A stretch of 16,768 nucleotides of DNA. Source: an uncultured Candidatus Saccharibacteria bacterium. GTDB taxonomy: Bacteria > Patescibacteriota > Saccharimonadia > Saccharimonadales > Saccharimonadaceae. Below are positions 1 through 7,705 of the stretch, piece by piece. The notes under the pieces were generated by a model, which ran no database searches, had not been told where the DNA came from, and saw nothing but the letters and a program-made list of their open reading frames with translations. The position numbers and the translations under genes were made by a program. Position 1 is the stretch's first letter. Every line of letters starts with the position of its first letter. Location of the stretch: NCBI GenBank assembly GCA_938040655.1, contig CALHZK010000013.1, positions 1-16,768 of the forward strand, given 5' to 3'.

Positions 1-1
1 G

Positions 2-1069
2 ATGAGCTTCGTTGAGGATGGCGAGGAGGTTCGCCAGGAAGTTGAGCCGCTGATGCGGCAGCTGGCGACCGATTTCGCGGGTAAGAAGCTATTGGATTTG
101 AGTGATCTACCAGTAGGCGACGGCCAGCCAATTCCGCGGATTGCTTACCGCGACGCCATGGAGACGTATGGCTCGGATAAGCCAGACTTACGTTTTGGCA
201 TGGAGCTGATTGAGCTGACCGACGTCTTTGCCAACACCGAATTTGGCGTGTTCAAAAACGCTGAGTGCATCAAGGCGATTTGCGTCAAACATGGTGCTAG
301 CCTCAGCCGTAAGCAAATTGACCAATTCACCGACATTGCCAAAAGCGAGGGGGCGGGCGGCTTAGCCTACATCACCTACCAAGATGGTGAGGCAAAATCG
401 CCAATTGCCAAGTTCTTGAGTGGCACAGAGCTTGCGGCAATCCAGCAAAAAACTGGTGCAGCTGATGGCGACGCAGTCTTCTTCGGCGCCGATGCTCGCC
501 CGGTCGTCAACGCCGTACTTGGTCGCTTGCGAAACGAATTTGCCACCCACTTCAACCTGAAAGACCCGAGTGTGGTAGCCTTGGCTTGGATTATCGATTT
601 TCCATTCTATGAATGGGATGACCACGGCAAGAAGCTTGATTTTGGCCATAATCCATTTAGCATGCCGAAGGGTGGCCTAGAGGCGTTGGAGTCTGCTACC
701 ACCGATGCCGAAAAGTTAGCTATCGTGGCTGATCAGTTTGACATGGTGATGAATGGCTACGAAATCTGCTCCGGCGGTGTGCGCAACCATAATCCAGCAG
801 TACTCTATAAGGTATTTGCGCTGCTCGGTTTTCGCGAAAGCTACGTCGAGGAAAAGTTTGGCGCCATGTTAAATGCCTTCAAATACGGCGCACCACCGCA
901 CGCTGGCTGTGCCTTTGGTGTTGACCGTATCCTCATGGAGTTGATTGGGGAAACTAACGTTCGCGAGACCCTGGCCTTTCCAAAGAACGGCTCGGGTGTC
1001 GACGTAATGATGGACTCACCGTCAACAGTTGACCAGGCGCAGCTACGCGAGCTTGGCTTATCGCGATAG
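2..1069 (+). CDS. aspS: Aspartate--tRNA ligase, 3' part (5' end outside window)
   Basis: This enzyme charges tRNA-Asp (or tRNA-Asp/Asn) with aspartate in the cytoplasm. The frame is open at the left edge, so the Met at base 2 is internal. It lies in the EMSFV stretch just after class II motif 2, so the anticodon-binding domain, motif 1 and most of motif 2 are missing. Visible are the SDKPDLRFGMEL landmark, a GAD insertion domain (about residues 75-190) marking the bacterial form, the FGHNPFSMPK and YEICSGGVRNHNP segments, and motif 3 as GAPPHAGCAFGVDRILMEL with its ATP-binding arginine. The 355 residues seen correspond to the last 60 percent of a normal 590-residue enzyme. It ends in GLSR with no obvious terminator on its own strand. 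Identification is secure; discriminating versus non-discriminating type cannot be judged. Confidence 0.96.
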   Translation: MSFVEDGEEVRQEVEPLMRQLATDFAGKKLLDLSDLPVGDGQPIPRIAYRDAMETYGSDKPDLRFGMELIELTDVFANTEFGVFKNAECIKAICVKHGASLSRKQIDQFTDIAKSEGAGGLAYITYQDGEAKSPIAKFLSGTELAAIQQKTGAADGDAVFFGADARPVVNAVLGRLRNEFATHFNLKDPSVVALAWIIDFPFYEWDDHGKKLDFGHNPFSMPKGGLEALESATTDAEKLAIVADQFDMVMNGYEICSGGVRNHNPAVLYKVFALLGFRESYVEEKFGAMLNAFKYGAPPHAGCAFGVDRILMELIGETNVRETLAFPKNGSGVDVMMDSPSTVDQAQLRELGLSR

Positions 1070-1132
1070 CTACTAGCTACCCACCTAGGCCGGGCGGATA
1101 TCGTTGCCGTGCCGACTCTCGGGCCAAGGCTC

Positions 1133-1155
1133 AAAAATGCCCAAAAGGCTGGGCA
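1133..1155 (-). terminator. Rho-independent terminator for the 1178-1360 gene
   Basis: Read on the minus strand, a 6-bp stem (TGCCCA/TGGGCA, plus-strand 1138-1143 and 1150-1155) with a 6-nt loop is followed directly by five T residues. It lies 22 nt past the stop codon of the minus-strand membrane protein gene. On the plus strand no T run follows, so it is not a good terminator for aspS. Confidence 0.6.
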
Positions 1156-1177
1156 AGTTAGAGCTAATTATAGGGGC

Positions 1178-1360
1178 TTAATGACCCCGCTTACTCTCGA
1201 TAAACAGGGCGATCAGCCAAATAATCACCACCACTGCTGCTACATAAAGCAGACCATTAATCAACCAGGCAGCTAACTTAAACACCATACCCAATACCCA
1301 GGTGACAAGCACAATTAGCGCGATACTGAGAATAATCTGAGAAATCTTCGCATGTTTCAT
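1178..1360 (-). CDS. Small two-helix membrane protein, function unknown
   Basis: The 60-residue protein is mostly two hydrophobic helices (about residues 8-28 and 31-53) separated by a single Asn-Gly turn, with a lysine-containing N-terminus and a basic IESKRGH tail. I recognise no functional motif. A well-formed promoter lies immediately upstream on the same strand, its -10 ending 6 nt before the ATG, and a hairpin terminator lies just downstream. It therefore looks like an independently transcribed gene rather than a chance frame. Similar short double-helix proteins are common in Patescibacteria genomes, but I assign no role. Confidence 0.7.
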   Translation of the reverse strand: MKHAKISQIILSIALIVLVTWVLGMVFKLAAWLINGLLYVAAVVVIIWLIALFIESKRGH

Positions 1361-1366
1361 AAGCCT

Positions 1367-1395
1367 AGTATACTACAAATACAAATCGCCGTAAA
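1367..1395 (-). promoter_or_regulatory. Promoter of the small membrane protein gene
   Basis: On the minus strand TTTACG and TATACT are separated by exactly 17 nt. The -10 ends 6 nt before the ATG at 1360, so transcription would start at or next to the start codon, giving a leaderless mRNA. The promoter overlaps the stop codon of the upstream gene (1373-1375). Confidence 0.6.
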
Positions 1396-2332
1396 GAATC
1401 TCCATCACTGTAGGCGCATCTTCCCATCTGACAGTGTATCTCCAATTCGGATACCTCAAATCCAAAAAAGACACAAGAGATTCTTTGTGCGGCGCGGAGT
1501 CTGTCTTGCGGAGAGGTGCCGACTTGACGCTTTCGATGTAGGCGTCCTTCATGATGTCTAAAAGCGCTCTCTGACCCATCTTGGTAATTTTTTTGACGCG
1601 GTCGATAGAATGGGTGAATAGCTCGTCGTCTTCTGTGAAGCCACGCTCTTTCAAGTTATCGATATTTATAATATCAACTTCAGCTTTTTTGAGGACATAG
1701 TCAACAATCTGTACTAACTCTGGTCGGTTAAGTCGCCACTCTAGGCTTCCTGGAGCTAAGGGGTAACTATAAGAGTTTCCTGCCAAAAATTGTTGGTAGG
1801 AAGTATGTTCTGACTTCTTGAGCCGGAGGTAATTACGCTTTTTCTTCCTGAGTTCTTTTTTGGCTTGTTTGGTGAGGTTTGGCGATGCAAGCTGCGAAGA
1901 AGTTTTTGCAATTTTTTCATCCAACTCTGCCAGCACAGCAGGGGTATTGGCTTGAGCAATTCTGATCTCGATGGACCATTTGTCGTATTGGGCTAGCCCG
2001 GGTATGGTTATACTGCTCATGCGACGTGCTTCGAGCTGCTGCTGTTCTTCGTCAGATAGTTGCGATAAGACATCTAGCCCATCATACATATCAAAGTCCC
2101 ACAGGTTGCCTGTCTCTATTCTTTCTGGCATTATGTCGGATCGTATGTCAAAATCAGCCAGTGCCCAGGTTTCTGCTATAGGAGGTATGACGTATTGACC
2201 TGTAGCGCCAGATGTAGGGAATTTAGCCCAGGTCACTTTTTTCGTGCGCGTGCCTAATGGTATACCGAGGAAGTGTCGATGTTCCTCATATGTTTCTTCA
2301 ACTCGCCACACTTTCTTTTTTCTATCATACAT
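1373..2332 (-). CDS. Hypothetical protein (319 aa)
   Basis: I do not recognise this protein. It is soluble, without signal peptide or membrane helix. It opens with a basic, aromatic N-terminus (MYDRKKKVWRVEETYEEHRHF), has a very lysine-rich probable coiled-coil stretch near residues 135-180 (EKIAKTSSQL, KQAKKELRKKKRNYLRLKK), and ends in a Trp/Tyr-rich segment (SFLDLRYPNWRYTVRWEDA) followed by MEILYGDLYL. The length and sustained amino-acid composition argue for a real gene. Its DNA looks more AT-rich than the flanking aspS and MutY-like genes, which could mean recent acquisition. Its promoter is not clear: an AATACT box directly before the ATG and a TAGACA-17-TAAAGT pair slightly upstream are both possible. 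Confidence 0.7.
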   Translation of the reverse strand: MYDRKKKVWRVEETYEEHRHFLGIPLGTRTKKVTWAKFPTSGATGQYVIPPIAETWALADFDIRSDIMPERIETGNLWDFDMYDGLDVLSQLSDEEQQQLEARRMSSITIPGLAQYDKWSIEIRIAQANTPAVLAELDEKIAKTSSQLASPNLTKQAKKELRKKKRNYLRLKKSEHTSYQQFLAGNSYSYPLAPGSLEWRLNRPELVQIVDYVLKKAEVDIINIDNLKERGFTEDDELFTHSIDRVKKITKMGQRALLDIMKDAYIESVKSAPLRKTDSAPHKESLVSFLDLRYPNWRYTVRWEDAPTVMEILYGDLYL

Positions 2333-2475
2333 AAGTATTCACTACTTTACTCATAAATTGCCTATTTGTCTACAATATACCATGCTGTGATATACTAGAG
2401 GCCGTGATAGATATTATGGGAGATAGTGGCGGCGTGTGTGATGGCGCGTGTCGTCATGCATTCTTATAACTACCG

Positions 2476-3246
2476 ATGAATCAGTCAGCTTTTCGGCAAA
2501 TTGTCTACCAGCAGGGTCGCCTGGGCTATCGGCCTATGCCATGGCGAGACCAGCCGACGCTGTATTATGTGTTGGTCAGTGAGTTGATGCTTCAGCAGAC
2601 GCAAGTTGCTCGGGTGCTGCCAAAATTTACCAGTTTTGTGGCGACCTTTCCCGACGTCCAAACCCTAGCAGCGGCTGAGCTACAAGATGTGCTGACGGCG
2701 TGGCAAGGGCTTGGCTATAATCGCCGCGCGAAATATCTGCATCAGGCGGTGCGGCTGATCGCCGAGGGTGCGCCAGTGGCGACGTTGGCTGATTTGGTCA
2801 AGCTGCCCGGTGTCGGTACTAATACAGCTGGCGCAATCCTTAATTATGTGTATCAAATCCCGACACCATTTGTAGAGACGAATATCCGAACCGTCTATTT
2901 CAATCACTTTTTTCGGCAAGACGATACCGTGTCTGACAGGCAAGTGCTGAAACTGGTAGATCAAACTATAGACAGGACTCAACCTCGGCAGTGGTTTTGG
3001 GCGCTGATGGATTACGGTGCGCGCCTCAAGGCAGACGGCAAAGCGAGGCTCGCGATGAGTCGGCAGTATCGCACCCACACACCCTTTCAGGGAAGTGTGC
3101 GGCAAATACGTGGTGAGATTTTGCGTTATCAGGCTCGGGGCTGGTCGCGCGCGCAGATTGTTGCTGTATTGTCTAGTGACCCTCGTTTTGCGTCAGCGAT
3201 TGAGAGCTTACAACGAGATGGACTATTGTATAACGATAATGCTTGA
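2476..3246 (+). CDS. MutY-like HhH-GPD DNA glycosylase without Fe-S cluster
   Basis: The protein belongs to the helix-hairpin-helix GPD superfamily of base-excision repair glycosylases, closest to adenine glycosylase MutY, which removes A opposite 8-oxoG. Visible are the MutY N-terminal motif SELMLQQTQV (residues 35-44, including the Glu that acts in adenine excision), WQGLGYNRRA (76-85) and the HhH hairpin LPGVGTNTAGAI (110-121). Where MutY has the catalytic Asp in LDGNVKR, this protein reads VETNIRT, so Asp is replaced by Glu134. There is no cysteine at all, hence no 4Fe-4S loop, and at 256 residues no C-terminal Nudix-like 8-oxoG reader. From memory a compact family with an ETNIRT motif and a DYG..LK segment, often labelled MutY or HesB, is frequent in Patescibacteria. 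No Shine-Dalgarno precedes the ATG; a TATAAC box ends 5 nt before it. Substrate is inferred. Confidence 0.85.
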   Translation: MNQSAFRQIVYQQGRLGYRPMPWRDQPTLYYVLVSELMLQQTQVARVLPKFTSFVATFPDVQTLAAAELQDVLTAWQGLGYNRRAKYLHQAVRLIAEGAPVATLADLVKLPGVGTNTAGAILNYVYQIPTPFVETNIRTVYFNHFFRQDDTVSDRQVLKLVDQTIDRTQPRQWFWALMDYGARLKADGKARLAMSRQYRTHTPFQGSVRQIRGEILRYQARGWSRAQIVAVLSSDPRFASAIESLQRDGLLYNDNA

Positions 3247-3271
3247 CAAATTTAATGTCTTATGCTAGTAT
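3243..3271 (+). promoter_or_regulatory. Strong sigma70-type promoter for the 3329/3571 gene pair
   Basis: A consensus TTGACA (3243-3248) and TAGTAT (3266-3271) are 17 nt apart, with TTATGC before the -10 supplying an extended TGN element. The TTGACA overlaps the TGA stop of the upstream glycosylase gene. The transcript would carry a leader of about 50 nt with a purine-rich AAGGAAAGG ribosome-binding site just before the ATG at 3329. Confidence 0.8.
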
Positions 3272-3328
3272 GAAAAGCGTTGGTTTATCTAACACAAAAA
3301 TACTAACTATTACACAAAAAGGAAAGGT

Positions 3329-3574
3329 ATGGATCACACACAGACAATCATCGTACTGCTGTCAGTCATTATTGGGCTGCATTCGGTGGTTATCTTGACA
3401 CTCTTGGCGGTGATGATTGCACTCTTGATAAAGCTGCAGCGTCTTGCCAAGCGCGTCGACCAAGTGACGACCAATATTGCCCAGGCAACTGAGTGGCTGT
3501 CGCCGATTAAAGTAGTGACTGAGATCGGCAAGCTATTCGGTCGGCATACAAACAAAAGAAGGAGGAAATTATGA
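3329..3574 (+). CDS. Single-pass membrane protein paired with YtxH-like protein
   Basis: The 81-residue protein has one long N-terminal transmembrane segment (about residues 7-36), then an amphipathic stretch (KLQRLAKRVDQVTTNIAQATEWLSP) and a basic tail (RHTNKRRRKL). This layout resembles the short DUF948-type proteins often encoded next to YtxH-domain proteins in Firmicutes and Patescibacteria. The stop codon overlaps the start of the next gene (ATGA, 3571-3574), so the two are translationally coupled. A role at the envelope or in stress is guesswork; the pairing is what the sequence supports. Confidence 0.75.
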   Translation: MDHTQTIIVLLSVIIGLHSVVILTLLAVMIALLIKLQRLAKRVDQVTTNIAQATEWLSPIKVVTEIGKLFGRHTNKRRRKL

Positions 3575-3840
3575 AAAAAGCAGCAGCAGTTATCGGTGCA
3601 GCAGTCGCCGGGTTCGCCGCCGGTATTCTCACCGCCCCAAAGAGCGGCAAGGAGACTCGCCGAGATATTAAGCAGAAGGCTGATGAACTGAAAGTAGTCG
3701 CCAAGAAACGAGCAGGCCAGGCCAAGGCCGCTGCCAAGGAAAGTGCCCAGTCGATCAAGGCTGGTGCCCACAAGGTCGGCACGACCGCTGCCGCAACTGC
3801 CCGTGAAGTTCGAGGCAATGTCGAAAAGAACTTCCGCTAG
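3571..3840 (+). CDS. YtxH-domain protein
   Basis: The N-terminus carries a glycine/alanine-rich hydrophobic segment followed by the hallmark of the YtxH family, GFAAGILTAPKSGKETRRDI (about residues 14-33). The rest is a long Lys/Ala-rich amphipathic helix likely to form a coiled coil (KKRAGQAKAAAKESAQSIKAGAHK). YtxH-domain proteins are small, probably membrane-associated, and linked to general stress in Bacillus; their biochemical function is unknown. The ribosome-binding site AGGAGGA lies inside the end of the preceding gene, and the ATG overlaps that gene's stop codon. Confidence 0.85.
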   Translation: MKKAAAVIGAAVAGFAAGILTAPKSGKETRRDIKQKADELKVVAKKRAGQAKAAAKESAQSIKAGAHKVGTTAAATAREVRGNVEKNFR

Positions 3841-3849
3841 ACACTACAT

Positions 3850-3878
3850 TTGACGTAATATCGAAAACGCGAGACAAT
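3850..3878 (+). promoter_or_regulatory. Promoter of the 3886 exported-protein gene
   Basis: TTGACG (3850-3855) and GACAAT (3873-3878) are 17 nt apart. The -10 ends 7 nt before the ATG at 3886 and no Shine-Dalgarno fits in that space, so the predicted mRNA starts at the start codon (leaderless). Confidence 0.7.
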
Positions 3879-3885
3879 AGAACGG

Positions 3886-4446
3886 ATGAAAAAGCACGTG
3901 ATATGTCTGGCGTTTTTGATTGCGGTGGCTGGTTTGTTGGTTGCACCACAGGCGGCGTTGGCTCAGTCGCAAGATTTTCAGCCAGGTGGTGGCACGCAGA
4001 TTGATCGATTGCAGTCTCGCTGCGATACTATCACCAGCTCACTCCGGCGTCTCTACAACAATGATACGTTGCTTCGGGTGAATGTCGGTCAGAATTATAA
4101 CGATATCTCGGCCCGATTAATGGCGAAGCTGAATGCTCGACTAGCGGTTAACAGGATCGACAGCTCGCGAGTTGCGGAGATCACTAGTCGGTTTGAGGCA
4201 GCACGAGCGACTTTCGCCACCGAGTTCAACCACTACGAAGGGGCGCTATCGGCGCTGATCAGGACTGATTGCCGGACAAACCCGACAGAGTTTTATGCCC
4301 ATATTTTGCAAACTCGTGACACTCGTGCGAAGTTGGCCACGGCAGTGCAGCAGTTAAATGATATCGTTGTCGAGTATCGGGCAGCAGTTGAACACATTCA
4401 TCAGAAATTATTATCAGAGAAGGGGCAGGGAGCGAGCGGTGCTTAA
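3886..4446 (+). CDS. Exported coiled-coil protein, function unknown
   Basis: A clear Sec signal peptide opens the protein: MKKH, a hydrophobic core AFLIAVAGLLVA, then PQAALAQSQ with likely cleavage after ALA (residue 26). The mature part of about 160 residues is largely helical. It holds two cysteines that could form a disulfide (in SRCDTI and TDCRTN), the second within a region of conserved-looking helices (SRFEAARATFATEFNHYEGALSALI). I do not recognise a family. The next gene starts within its last codons and also encodes a membrane-anchored protein, suggesting the two products act together at the envelope. Confidence 0.8.
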   Translation: MKKHVICLAFLIAVAGLLVAPQAALAQSQDFQPGGGTQIDRLQSRCDTITSSLRRLYNNDTLLRVNVGQNYNDISARLMAKLNARLAVNRIDSSRVAEITSRFEAARATFATEFNHYEGALSALIRTDCRTNPTEFYAHILQTRDTRAKLATAVQQLNDIVVEYRAAVEHIHQKLLSEKGQGASGA

Positions 4447-4780
4447 AGAATATATTATGCGCAATCGGCTGGCAACCTTTGTGGTGTCGGTGATCGTTTT
4501 GGGGGTGGCCCTGGTGTCGATCTCGATGTATATTTACTACTCAACTGATGCGTTTCGGCTTGATCTGAGTCGGCCTGATTTTAGCGCGTTACGGCCGAAA
4601 GTAAGTCGCGAGCAGAAAAACCAAAAGAGTTTTCAGGCGCAGGGGCCAGTTGACGCCAAAGTGTTGGAGGATTTCTTGGCACAGTACAAGAAGTCGTCTG
4701 ATAAGGTGTTACAGGCGAAGGCCTTCTCGACCGATGTCTTGAGTGATAGCCAGCTGGGGCTCGAGTCTGAGGCAAAGTAG
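4439..4780 (+). CDS. Membrane-anchored small protein, function unknown
   Basis: The product has one transmembrane segment (MRNRLATFVV then a hydrophobic run to about residue 30) and an extracytoplasmic soluble tail of about 75 polar residues with no cysteine. I chose the GTG at 4439 because GGGAG lies 6 nt before it, giving 113 residues and an 8-nt overlap with the upstream gene. The ATG at 4457 (107 residues) has no ribosome-binding site but is the other plausible start. The overlap implies translational coupling with the exported protein upstream. No domain recognised. Confidence 0.7.
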   Translation: MLKEYIMRNRLATFVVSVIVLGVALVSISMYIYYSTDAFRLDLSRPDFSALRPKVSREQKNQKSFQAQGPVDAKVLEDFLAQYKKSSDKVLQAKAFSTDVLSDSQLGLESEAK

Positions 4781-4797
4781 GCGGAAGTAGCGTGAGG

Positions 4798-5709
4798 CTA
4801 TTTCTTGCCTATACCGAGCCCGCCAGCATGTGTCGGTAGGGTAGCTAAGAGGACACCTCTTCGCTCAAAAGTAGTCAGTAGGCGGCTTCGCATCTCTGAA
4901 GTGACTGACCACTGATCAGCGGGCATTGTCTTGCCGGCGATGGTGATTTCGACCGAACGCCCGGTGATATCGCCGACCGAGATGAATTTAGGCGGATCGA
5001 TAATTTTGTCTGTCCATTTCTTTTCTTTTGAGAGTCGTAGGCCGGTTTTGTTGATGATTTCTTTGACCTCGGCGACGTCGACACTGGGGTCAAGTTGGAG
5101 GGTGAAGCGCGACATACTGTAGCCCATCGTTTTGTTGATGACGTGCTGGATGGTGCCGTTTGGTATATAGTGGACATTGCCATCAGCGTCGCGGACGATG
5201 GTCGAGCGGGTGCCGACTCGCTCGACAGTGCCGACTGCACCCATGATATCAACTACATCACCGACACGGTACTGATTTTCGGCAATAATAAAGATACCCG
5301 ATAAGAAGTCCTTCACCAACGACTGGGCCCCGAAGCCGAGCGCCACACCGATGATCCCTGCGCTGGCAAATAGTGGCGAGAGATCGAAGCCAAACAAGTG
5401 GTGTGCGATCATCGCCATAACATATGCAATGGTGACAATATACCAAAAACTATGCGTGAGCTGCATGAGTGTTTTCTCGCGCTTCTCAATATCCTTGCGG
5501 TGCCAGCCGCGGTGTCTGGCGGTTGAGCGAATAGTGTAGCGCATACCCCAATCGATAAGTAACTTGCCGATATAGTAGATAATCACCGAGCCAACCACGA
5601 TGCTGACGGTTTGTATCATCCGCTGACTGACGAGCCAGCCAAATCCGTGGCTTGTCAACCACTCATCGACTCGGCTGGCGTCGAGCGTTTGTTTTATAAG
5701 CGTATCCAT
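4798..5709 (-). CDS. mscS: MscS-family mechanosensitive channel
   Basis: The protein should form a heptameric inner-membrane channel that opens under membrane tension and releases osmolytes on hypo-osmotic shock. Two N-terminal membrane helices are followed by the pore helix and its conserved Gly/Ala-rich motif, ASAGIIGVALGFGAQSLVKD, then FLSGIFIIAENQYRVGDVV, the signature leading into the MscS beta domain. The beta domain follows (VGTVERVGTRSTIVRDADGNVHYIPNG). The C-terminal alpha/beta vestibule domain is present. From the ATG at 5709 the length is 303 residues, close to E. coli MscS (286). The reading frame extends further upstream, but a promoter (TCGACA-17-TATACT) ends 9 nt before this ATG, which fixes the start. 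It is convergent with the 4439-4780 gene. Confidence 0.93.
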   Translation of the reverse strand: MDTLIKQTLDASRVDEWLTSHGFGWLVSQRMIQTVSIVVGSVIIYYIGKLLIDWGMRYTIRSTARHRGWHRKDIEKREKTLMQLTHSFWYIVTIAYVMAMIAHHLFGFDLSPLFASAGIIGVALGFGAQSLVKDFLSGIFIIAENQYRVGDVVDIMGAVGTVERVGTRSTIVRDADGNVHYIPNGTIQHVINKTMGYSMSRFTLQLDPSVDVAEVKEIINKTGLRLSKEKKWTDKIIDPPKFISVGDITGRSVEITIAGKTMPADQWSVTSEMRSRLLTTFERRGVLLATLPTHAGGLGIGKK

Positions 5710-5718
5710 TGTGTCTTT

Positions 5719-5747
5719 AGTATAATGAATGACATGAGTTTTGTCGA
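5719..5747. promoter_or_regulatory. Divergent promoters with overlapping -10 boxes (mscS / trmB)
   Basis: The octamer AGTATAAT (5719-5726) is TATAAT on the plus strand (5721-5726) and TATACT on the minus strand (5724-5719). The minus-strand -35, TCGACA (plus 5742-5747), is 17 nt from its -10. The plus -10 ends 7 nt before the ATG at 5734. The two polymerases cannot occupy this site together, so the genes should be expressed in competition. Confidence 0.65.
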
Positions 5748-6384
5748 TCCAAATCAGTTTATTATTACAAGAAAGCGTAAGAAGTATAAATTTGCGCTGT
5801 TTGCCAATTCGCCACTGTGTTTTGAGTGTCATGAGTGGCAGCGCTGCCCGATTGATGTCGTGGAGGTTGGAGCTGGTACTGGTTTGTTTAGTGTTGAGTT
5901 GGCAGCTTGGCGGCCGGCGCAGCAATTTCTGGCGGTCGATGTGAAAGGCGACCGGCTGCAAAAGGGGGCGCGGGAGGCTGAACGCCGTGGCCTCACCAAT
6001 GTCAGATTTGTCCGGGCTCGGGCGGACCAGCTGGGCCAGCTCATTATGGCTGGCTCGGCCCGACAGCTGTGGGTCACCTTTCCTGACCCGTTTCCGCGGC
6101 CACACTCTCAGGGGCGCCGCTTGATGCATCAGCGATTTTTGGCGATATACCGGCAATTGCTGCGCCCCGACGGTGAACTACTGCTCAAACACGATGACCA
6201 TGACTTTTTTTGCTGGAGCTTGGAGCAGCTGGTGGCGGCTGGCTGGCGGCTCCAGGAGCTAGTGTTTGACCTGCACGAATCGGAGCGATTTGATGAGCAG
6301 AGTGACGCTCGGATCATGACAACCTACGAGCAGCGGTGGGTTGGTGAAGGCAAGGCAATTGGGTTTGTGCGAGCGAGGACCTAG
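5734..6384 (+). CDS. trmB: tRNA (guanine-N7)-methyltransferase, TrmB-like
   Basis: The family methylates G46 in the variable loop of tRNA using S-adenosylmethionine. Visible are the SAM-binding motif EVGAGTG (residues 44-50), AVDVKGDR (67-74), the TrmB signature FPDPFPR (116-122) followed by GRRLMHQRFL, and the C-terminal TTYEQRW corresponding to the conserved T-x-YE-x-R/K. Length from this ATG is 216 residues, normal for TrmB. An upstream ATG at 5725 is in frame but overlaps the TATAAT box, so transcripts from that promoter cannot include it. I therefore take 5734, which would be leaderless. The gene is convergent with the next, with 2 nt between stop codons. Confidence 0.9.
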   Translation: MSFVDPNQFIITRKRKKYKFALFANSPLCFECHEWQRCPIDVVEVGAGTGLFSVELAAWRPAQQFLAVDVKGDRLQKGAREAERRGLTNVRFVRARADQLGQLIMAGSARQLWVTFPDPFPRPHSQGRRLMHQRFLAIYRQLLRPDGELLLKHDDHDFFCWSLEQLVAAGWRLQELVFDLHESERFDEQSDARIMTTYEQRWVGEGKAIGFVRART

Positions 6385-6386
6385 AT

Positions 6387-7700
6387 CTATGAACCGAGCG
6401 CCATTGAAGCAAGAGAAGGGTTCTTGTAGTACTTATTTTCGCTGACATCTTCACCAAACCACTTTGGTGGGGTGAAGGCATTCGCACGAACCGATGCCTC
6501 CGTTTCGCGACCGCTGAATTCAATCTCCGCTGTGACGAGCCCCGATAAATGCCCTGCATAGACATCAAGCTCAACTGTGTGCTGGTTATTGCTGCTATCG
6601 GTAAATGGTATGTAGTATCTCGTCTTTTCAACGCGATTGCCTTCAGTTTGCGGCCAAAGTGTCTCGAACATTTCGCCACTTATCTTAATGTTTTGCTCGC
6701 CGCGGATAACTGTACCGGCAGTTTTGACGGTCAGCTCAAACCGCTCACCGTCACCGAAGCTACGGATACGCGCTTCCGATCCATCGCTACTCACTGCTAA
6801 ATACCCCTGCGTAAGAGTAGTGTGAGGATAATTCTCTAGTCCGTCAGGAAGGTTGTCTGGGTCGATGAGCCACTTTCTTTCGACCTCCTTCAGTTGGTTT
6901 GGTCGTTCTGGTATGCGAGTTTCTTTTTGCTCCTGACGTTCTTGCGCATACTTATTTTCAAAAAGATAGGCAAGGACGGCGTAGAGTTGTTCGAGCTCAG
7001 GGAATTCATTATGGAACATATCTCGCCACTTGGCGGCTAACTTATTGTGAGAACTACGAAGCTCGCCAAGACTTGTGATGCCGAAGTCTTCTTCAACAAC
7101 TCGAGGGCCCTGGCCGGTAATGTCAACCACGGTCGGAAGAAGTTTGTCGACGAGGCGAACAAAACGAGCCTCTGGTGTATCTTGCTTCTCATATGAATTT
7201 AATGCTTCGGCCTCAAGTGGCGGTAGCTCTCTCAGTAATTTTTCCAAGGCCATCTGTTCGCGACGTTCTTTCTCGGCCTGCTCGTCTGGTGACAGGTTAA
7301 ACGTGGCGACATCACCGACCTCAATCTCTATCATGTCGTGGACAAGGCTGTAGTGGCGGATACGATCTATATCAAGATTAGGGTAGAGTATTCGTGCTAG
7401 ATTTGGAGCTAACGTCGCCAGTAGAAAACTATGCTCTACATCTGTTTCGCGATCTCCATTGTCTAATCGGGGTATACGTTCAATGCCTGAAAAATCATCT
7501 ACGAAGCATGCAGATGTGATTGCCAGATTTGCCATTTTTTGAAATAGAGGTCGCCTATCTATGTCGTGTGAAATCGTGTCGAAGGTCTGGTCATCGGTCA
7601 ATTCTACTGATGGATAATCTCCTTGTCGTAGCGCCTCTAGAAAGGCTACAGGTTTGATAGTTTCTACCTCAGTTTGAACTTGTCTTGCTTCGCCAGCCAT
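6387..7700 (-). CDS. HD-domain phosphohydrolase fused to a CYTH domain
   Basis: Two enzymes appear joined in one 437-residue chain. The N-terminal half (about residues 40-250) is an HD-domain metal-dependent phosphohydrolase of the YfbR / HD_3 type: VEHS (His90), LVHDMIEIEVGD (His121-Asp122, plus Glu and Asp of the family pattern), and LVDKLLP (Asp185). YfbR relatives remove the 5'-phosphate of dNMPs. After a charged linker (residues 250-270) comes a CYTH domain (271-437) with the defining ExExK motif, E272-V-E274-R-K276, and alternating Arg/Lys/Glu strands expected of a triphosphate tunnel. CYTH enzymes hydrolyse or cyclise triphosphate substrates. Substrates here are unknown. The start is fixed by AGGAG 5 nt before the ATG at 7700; the frame extends 13 codons further but without a ribosome-binding site. 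Confidence 0.85.
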   Translation of the reverse strand: MAGEARQVQTEVETIKPVAFLEALRQGDYPSVELTDDQTFDTISHDIDRRPLFQKMANLAITSACFVDDFSGIERIPRLDNGDRETDVEHSFLLATLAPNLARILYPNLDIDRIRHYSLVHDMIEIEVGDVATFNLSPDEQAEKERREQMALEKLLRELPPLEAEALNSYEKQDTPEARFVRLVDKLLPTVVDITGQGPRVVEEDFGITSLGELRSSHNKLAAKWRDMFHNEFPELEQLYAVLAYLFENKYAQERQEQKETRIPERPNQLKEVERKWLIDPDNLPDGLENYPHTTLTQGYLAVSSDGSEARIRSFGDGERFELTVKTAGTVIRGEQNIKISGEMFETLWPQTEGNRVEKTRYYIPFTDSSNNQHTVELDVYAGHLSGLVTAEIEFSGRETEASVRANAFTPPKWFGEDVSENKYYKNPSLASMALGS

Positions 7701-7705
7701 ATTTT

